A stretch of DNA of 64,000 nucleotides, from NCBI RefSeq assembly GCF_040500525.1, contig NZ_CP159402.1:124001-188000 (forward strand), given 5' to 3'. The notes under the pieces were generated by a model. That model did not search any database, was not told the origin of the DNA, and saw only the letters and a program-made list of their open reading frames with translations. Each line of letters begins with the position of its first letter. Position 1 is the stretch's first letter. Below are positions 60,114-64,000 of the stretch, piece after piece. Origin of the DNA: Azospirillum formosense (GTDB lineage: Bacteria > Pseudomonadota > Alphaproteobacteria > Azospirillales > Azospirillaceae). The position numbers were made by a program, and so were the translations under genes.

Positions 60114-61993
60114 TGGGCCGCTCCCTTGACCCCGGCGGACTGCGACAGCAGGCCGATGGCGCGGTTGGTGAGCTGCTGGCCGGCCTCGTTGGCGGCCAGA
60201 CGGGCCTTGGCGTCGGCGATCCACGGGGCGGCGACCTGCGCCGCCGGACCCTTCAGGGCGCCCAGTTCCTTGACCGCGCCGCCGAGGTTGCCGGCCTGCA
60301 GGGCGGCTTCGGCGCGGGCGACCACCGCCGAGGCGCCGTCGCCGACCGCGTCGCCGCCCGAGCGGCGGACGGTGACCAGCGTGGCGATCTTGCCGGTGAC
60401 CTGCTCGACCCAGTCGTTGCCCTCGCCCTGGTTGTCGGCGCGCACGATGTCGGAGGCCATGGCGGAGAAGCGGTCGGTGAGCTGCGGCTGCGTCGGCACG
60501 CCCTTGGCGGCGTAGCCGGCCACGGCCTCCAGCGGCTGCGTCACCTGGGCGTCGCCCGACGCCACGGCGCGGACGGCCTGGAGTTCCTGCTGGAAGGGCT
60601 GCCCGGCGGCCAGGGCGGAGCGGAGCTGCCCGGCGGCGAGCACCAGCGCCTGGGCGGCGGCGGCGGCGTCGCGGCGGGTTTCCACCGCCTGGTTGACGGC
60701 GGCCAGCTCCTGCTTCAGCGCGTCCACCTCCTGGCGGATCTGCCCGGCGGCCTGGGCCTCGTTGCCCACCGCGTCGACGCGCTGCCGGATCTGGCCGAGC
60801 TGCTCGGTCAGCTGGGCGACGCGCGGGTCGGGCTCGGCCGGAGCGGCATCGGCGGCGGCCTGCGGGCGCTGCTCGAGCTGCTGGATGCGGGCGGCGAGCT
60901 GGCCGACGGCGTTGTCCAGCGTCTGCTGGTCGATGCCGGCGGCGGCGTTGCCCTCGGCCGGGGCGGCGGGGCGCTGCTCCAGCTTGGCGAGGCGCTCGGA
61001 CAGCTGCTGGACCTGGTTGCGCAGGGCCGGGTCGGGCTGCGGCGCGGGCGCCGCGGCGGACGGGGCGGCGGGGCCGCCGGCGGTGGGCCAGCCGGGGACG
61101 CGCGGGCCCCACCAGGGCTGCGACAGGGCGGCGGCGCCGACCAGCAGGGCGATCAGCGACACGGCGGTGGCGAAGCCGGCCCCGGACTTGCGCTCCTCGC
61201 GCGGCGCCTCGATGCGCGGCGGCTCGTAGGAGGAGGCGGTGTAGGCGGGGGCGGGGGGCTCCACCGGCGGCGGCGTCTCGCTCTTGATCGCGTCGGACGT
61301 GAAGGGACCGGACTTGATGGAATCGGATGCGACCGGGTCGGCCTTGGCCTCCTCGATCCGGGTCTCCTCGACCTTGATCTCTTCGGAGCGGATCTCCTCG
61401 CCCTTGATCGTGTCGGCCTTCCCGTCGCCGCCGGGCAGCGTGTCGGCGGCGCCCGGCAGGGTGGAGGGCGACAGGGTGTCCGCGGCGGGCGGCAGGGTGG
61501 AGGGCGGCAGGTCCGTGGCCGGCACCGGGCCACCGCCCGGCAGCGTGTCGGCGCCCGGCAGGGTGTTCTCGGCCTTGGCGGGCTCGGTCTTGAACGGATC
61601 GGCGGCCCCGGGGAGGGAGACGGCCGGCGGAACGACGGCGGCGTCCGGCGGCAGCGGCATCACCGAGCCGGCGGCGTCGGGAGCGTTGCGGTCCTCGCTC
61701 GGCGTGGCGGCTTCCAGGTCGGCTTCGCTCAGCTTGATGCGGTGCTTGGCGGCGGAGGCGCGGAGGTCGGCGTGGCGGGCCAGCGGAATGGCGCCGCGCT
61801 TCTTCCAGCCCTGCACCGTGGTGACCGGGATGTCCAGCTTGTGGGCCATGGGGCGGATGCCGCCGAAGCGTTCGATGATGCGTTCGACGGCGGGGCCGCC
61901 GGCCACCTGATTCTGATCGGGCGTCTGGTTCTGGTCGGACGGCGTGTGGCCGTTCGGGTCAGCCTCGTGTTCGGAGCCTGGGCGAGAGGTCAT
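60110..61993 (-). CDS. Membrane coiled-coil (mitofilin/HemX-like) protein with N-terminal helix-turn-helix
   Basis: 627 residues. Residues ~30-90 resemble a Cro/YdaS-like HTH (ERFGGIRPMAHKLDIPVTTV then QGWKKRGAIPLARHADL). A long proline/acidic low-complexity region (~95-300), one membrane span (AVSLIALLVGAAALSQPWW), a coiled coil rich in QLSERLAKLEQR-type heptads and an alpha-helical C-terminus follow. The C-terminal part matches the COG4223/mitofilin-like proteins found between hemD and hemY. It is thought to be an envelope organiser or haem-related protein in alphaproteobacteria. The HTH at the cytoplasmic end is unusual. Confidence 0.78.
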   Translation of the reverse strand: MTSRPGSEHEADPNGHTPSDQNQTPDQNQVAGGPAVERIIERFGGIRPMAHKLDIPVTTVQGWKKRGAIPLARHADLRASAAKHRIKLSEADLEAATPSEDRNAPDAAGSVMPLPPDAAVVPPAVSLPGAADPFKTEPAKAENTLPGADTLPGGGPVPATDLPPSTLPPAADTLSPSTLPGAADTLPGGDGKADTIKGEEIRSEEIKVEETRIEEAKADPVASDSIKSGPFTSDAIKSETPPPVEPPAPAYTASSYEPPRIEAPREERKSGAGFATAVSLIALLVGAAALSQPWWGPRVPGWPTAGGPAAPSAAAPAPQPDPALRNQVQQLSERLAKLEQRPAAPAEGNAAAGIDQQTLDNAVGQLAARIQQLEQRPQAAADAAPAEPDPRVAQLTEQLGQIRQRVDAVGNEAQAAGQIRQEVDALKQELAAVNQAVETRRDAAAAAQALVLAAGQLRSALAAGQPFQQELQAVRAVASGDAQVTQPLEAVAGYAAKGVPTQPQLTDRFSAMASDIVRADNQGEGNDWVEQVTGKIATLVTVRRSGGDAVGDGASAVVARAEAALQAGNLGGAVKELGALKGPAAQVAAPWIADAKARLAANEAGQQLTNRAIGLLSQSAGVKGAAQ

Positions 61994-62055
61994 TGGGTGC
62001 CTTCTGGTCGCAGTTGTTCTCAACGAACGCCACACAAACCCCCAAGCGGATGCGC

Positions 62056-62811
62056 TCAAGCCCGGCCCGTGCCGCCGGATGGTTCCGGCAGCAGGCCGAG
62101 CAGCGAGTCCTGCTCCGGCCGTGGCGCCACCCGTACGTTCTGCCACGGTGTCACTCCCAGCTCACCGTACGCGCGGGCGGCCTCCGCGACCGCGGGGCTG
62201 AGGCAGAGCGCGTCCACTGTACGACAGCGGTCGATGAGCCCGGCCTCGGCGACAAGCCTAACAAACGAACGGGCGGTACGGGGAGAGAAAAACAACACGG
62301 CGTCCAGTGTTCCCGTACGCAACTGCGCCGCCGTGCCGTCCGACAGCCGCGCGCTTGGAACGGCGTCGTACAGCGTTTCCCGCAGGATGGAAAATCCGGA
62401 CTCGCCCAGCATGGCCGACAGGTCGCCGGCGAGCTTGGTTCCTGCGACATGAAGTAGCGGACCCGCCGCCGCGCTGCAGCGCCGGCGCACCAGATCGGCC
62501 AGCGCGTACACGTCGCCGGACGCGCTTTCGACCTGTGTGAAACCCGCCTCCCGGGCGGCGGTCGCGGTGGCGTCGCCGACCGCATAGACCGGACGGTCGC
62601 GCCGGCTCGTACGTCTGGTGTAGCCGCGTACGCCGTTTGCGCTGGTGAAGATGAGGGCCTGTACGTTCGCGACGTCCGGCTCCGGCCCCTCCAGCCAGCG
62701 GATCGCCAGCATCGGTTCCACCGACACGGCGAATCCGAGCGCGCGCAGACGGGCCGCCAGCGGCTCGGAATCCTCCGCCGGACGGGTGACCAGGATGCGG
62801 GGTCCCGCCAT
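62056..62811 (-). CDS. hemD: Uroporphyrinogen-III synthase HemD
   Basis: 251 residues, cytoplasmic; cyclises hydroxymethylbilane to uroporphyrinogen III with inversion of ring D. Family phrases: ILVTRPAEDSEPLAARLRALG, ALIFTSANGVRGY, VYAVGDATATAAREAGF and VLFFSPRTARSFV. The sequence is divergent as usual for HemD, but position right after hemC (12 bp) settles it. Confidence 0.92.
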   Translation of the reverse strand: MAGPRILVTRPAEDSEPLAARLRALGFAVSVEPMLAIRWLEGPEPDVANVQALIFTSANGVRGYTRRTSRRDRPVYAVGDATATAAREAGFTQVESASGDVYALADLVRRRCSAAAGPLLHVAGTKLAGDLSAMLGESGFSILRETLYDAVPSARLSDGTAAQLRTGTLDAVLFFSPRTARSFVRLVAEAGLIDRCRTVDALCLSPAVAEAARAYGELGVTPWQNVRVAPRPEQDSLLGLLPEPSGGTGRA

Positions 62812-62823
62812 GGCGACCGCGCC

Positions 62824-63750
62824 TCAGCTCTTGAAGAAGTCGGGGGGCAGGACCGCCTTGATCTCCGCCCCGGCGTCGGCGCCGATCGCCGCGGCGTCGG
62901 CGGCGCTGCCGCTGCGCTCGGCCCGGAAGACCTGCCGCCCGTCGTTGGACAGCACCTTGGCCTTCAGGTGCAGCCGGTCGCCGTCCAGCGTGGCCAGCCC
63001 GGCGATGGGGGTGCGGCAGGAGCCGTCGAGCATGGCGAGCAGCGCGCGCTCCGCGGTCACGCGGGCCGTGGTGGCGGCGCAGTTCAGCGGGGCCAGCAGG
63101 GCGCGGGTGGCGTCGTCGGCGCTGCGGATTTCGATGCCGATGGCGCCCTGGGCGACGGCGGGCAGCATCTCCTCATGCTCCAGCACGGCGGTGATGCGGT
63201 CGGTCAGGCCGAGACGGCGCAGCCCGGCGAGCGCCAGCAGGGTGGCGTCCACCACCCCGGCCTCCAGCTTGGCGAGGCGGCTCTGCACGTTGCCGCGGAA
63301 GGGCACGACGGTCAGGTCGGGCCGCCGCTCCAGGATCTGGGCCTGACGGCGCAAGCCCGCGGTGCCGACGACGGAGCCGGCGGGCAGCGTGTCCACCGTG
63401 TGGCCGCCGCGCGAGAAGAAGGCGTCGCGCGTGTCCTCGCGCGGCAGGAGCGTGGAAATCTCCAGCCCGTCCGGCATCCAGGTCGGCACGTCCTTCATCG
63501 AATGGACGGCGAGGTCGGCGCGGCCCTCGAGCAGCGCGTCCTCCAGTTCCTTGGTGAACAGGCCCTTGCCGCCGGCCTCGGCCAGCGTGCGGTCCAGGAT
63601 GCGGTCGCCGGTCGTCTTGAAGACGACGATCTCAATGGCGCCGGGGGCGGCCAGATGCGGGTGCGCCGCGATCAGCCGGTCGCGGGTCTCGTGGGCCTGC
63701 GCCAGCGCCAGCGGGCTGCCGCGCGTGCCGATGCGGAGCGGTTGGGTCAT
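62824..63750 (-). CDS. hemC: Hydroxymethylbilane synthase (porphobilinogen deaminase) HemC
   Basis: 308 residues. Joins four porphobilinogen units. N-terminal RIGTRGSPLALAQA, the active-site Asp region AVHSMKDVPTW, and the Cys in LAMLDGSCRTPIAGLA that binds the dipyrromethane cofactor are all present. First gene of the leftward cluster hemC-hemD-(HemX-like)-hemY. ATG 63750. Confidence 0.96.
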   Translation of the reverse strand: MTQPLRIGTRGSPLALAQAHETRDRLIAAHPHLAAPGAIEIVVFKTTGDRILDRTLAEAGGKGLFTKELEDALLEGRADLAVHSMKDVPTWMPDGLEISTLLPREDTRDAFFSRGGHTVDTLPAGSVVGTAGLRRQAQILERRPDLTVVPFRGNVQSRLAKLEAGVVDATLLALAGLRRLGLTDRITAVLEHEEMLPAVAQGAIGIEIRSADDATRALLAPLNCAATTARVTAERALLAMLDGSCRTPIAGLATLDGDRLHLKAKVLSNDGRQVFRAERSGSAADAAAIGADAGAEIKAVLPPDFFKS

Positions 63751-63851
63751 GGGGGCAGTGTTCTAGGCGATCCACCGCGGTTTGCAAGCCCTGGTGACGG
63801 GCATGCTACTCTTTGGTGAAAGACTTTGCCGCGCATCTCACGGCGCGCATC

Positions 63852-64000
63852 TCATCGCGCGCGCCGCGCCGTGACCACCATGCGGCGGCTGTCGACCGTC
63901 CAGGGTGCGTCCTCGAAATCGCCGGCCAGCCGTTCCACGGCGAATCCGGCGGTCTCCAGCATCAGCTCCAGCTCGTAGCGGAAGATCATCCGCCAGATGA
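63852..64000 (-). CDS. 3' end of a probable SAM-dependent methyltransferase (partial)
   Basis: The window ends inside this gene; the last 49 codons are visible and translate as IWRMIFRYELELMLETAGF, then AVERLAGDFEDAPWTVDSRR, then MVVTARRAR and stop. FRYELELMLETAGF with a downstream MVVTARR strand is the usual C-terminal pattern of class I methyltransferases. It is transcribed toward hemC, about 100 bp upstream of it. Confidence 0.65.
   Translation of the reverse strand, partial: IWRMIFRYELELMLETAGFAVERLAGDFEDAPWTVDSRRMVVTARRAR

Noticed and set aside
1-64000. CRISPR arrays, rRNA genes, insertion sequences
   Set aside because: No regularly spaced repeat-spacer pattern, no rRNA-like sequence and no transposase with terminal inverted repeats was seen on either strand.

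Overview
The window is a high-GC bacterial chromosome segment, most likely from an Azospirillum-like alphaproteobacterium (Rhodospirillales). Support comes from the gene content (a hemC-hemD-HemX-like-hemY cluster, an alphaproteobacterial-type CheZ, ccmA-ccmB, many membrane histidine kinases and EAL/GGDEF signalling), strong GC bias at third codon positions, and short GC-rich intergenic repeats. The genus is an inference; no rRNA is present.

Layout. 1-11.6 kb: two tandem YidE/AspT-type transporters, a candidate structured RNA ending in a terminator, ccmAB (haem export for cytochrome c maturation), an EAL-CBS-GGDEF regulator, a HerA-like ATPase and a TPR/glycosyltransferase-like protein. 11.9-17.9 kb: a five-gene peptide ABC importer (dppABCDF-like) facing a MarR regulator. 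18-22.8 kb: housekeeping genes (EamA exporter, YbaK deacylase, a Fis-type response regulator, folE, apaG, a GNAT enzyme) and tRNA-Gly(CCC).

22.86-32.25 kb is a 9.4-kb integrated element bounded by perfect 50-bp repeats of the tRNA-Gly 3' end. It carries a tyrosine integrase with repeated TGTAAGC motifs at both ends, an unknown AT-rich gene, an excisionase-like HTH protein, a plasmid RepA with an iteron/DnaA-box/AT-rich origin, and an IncP (RP4)-like traL-traK-oriT-traJ block with a recognisable nic hexamer but no relaxase gene. Where traI would follow traJ there is instead an AT-rich two-gene operon encoding two different reverse transcriptases that overlap by 8 bp. By architecture this is a type 3 defence-associated reverse transcriptase system (DRT3). 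Directly downstream of it, on the same strand, is an approximately 240-nt non-coding stretch with several hairpins, an ACACACA tract in a loop and a T-run, which I propose as the partner ncRNA. This element is the most interesting part of the window.

32.3-64 kb: a glycine-zipper lipoprotein, an NrtABC/SsuABC/TauABC-type ABC importer, three large histidine kinases, an amidoligase plus peptidase-C26-like pair, a phospholipase D-family protein, a methyl-accepting signalling protein, a DUF4398 lipoprotein/OmpA pair, a repetitive secreted protein, an HtrA protease, CheZ followed by a pentapeptide-repeat protein, and finally the haem/tetrapyrrole cluster transcribed leftward (hemC, hemD, a membrane coiled-coil protein, hemY). 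The last 150 bases hold the 3' end of a probable methyltransferase gene. No CRISPR array, rRNA operon or insertion sequence was seen.
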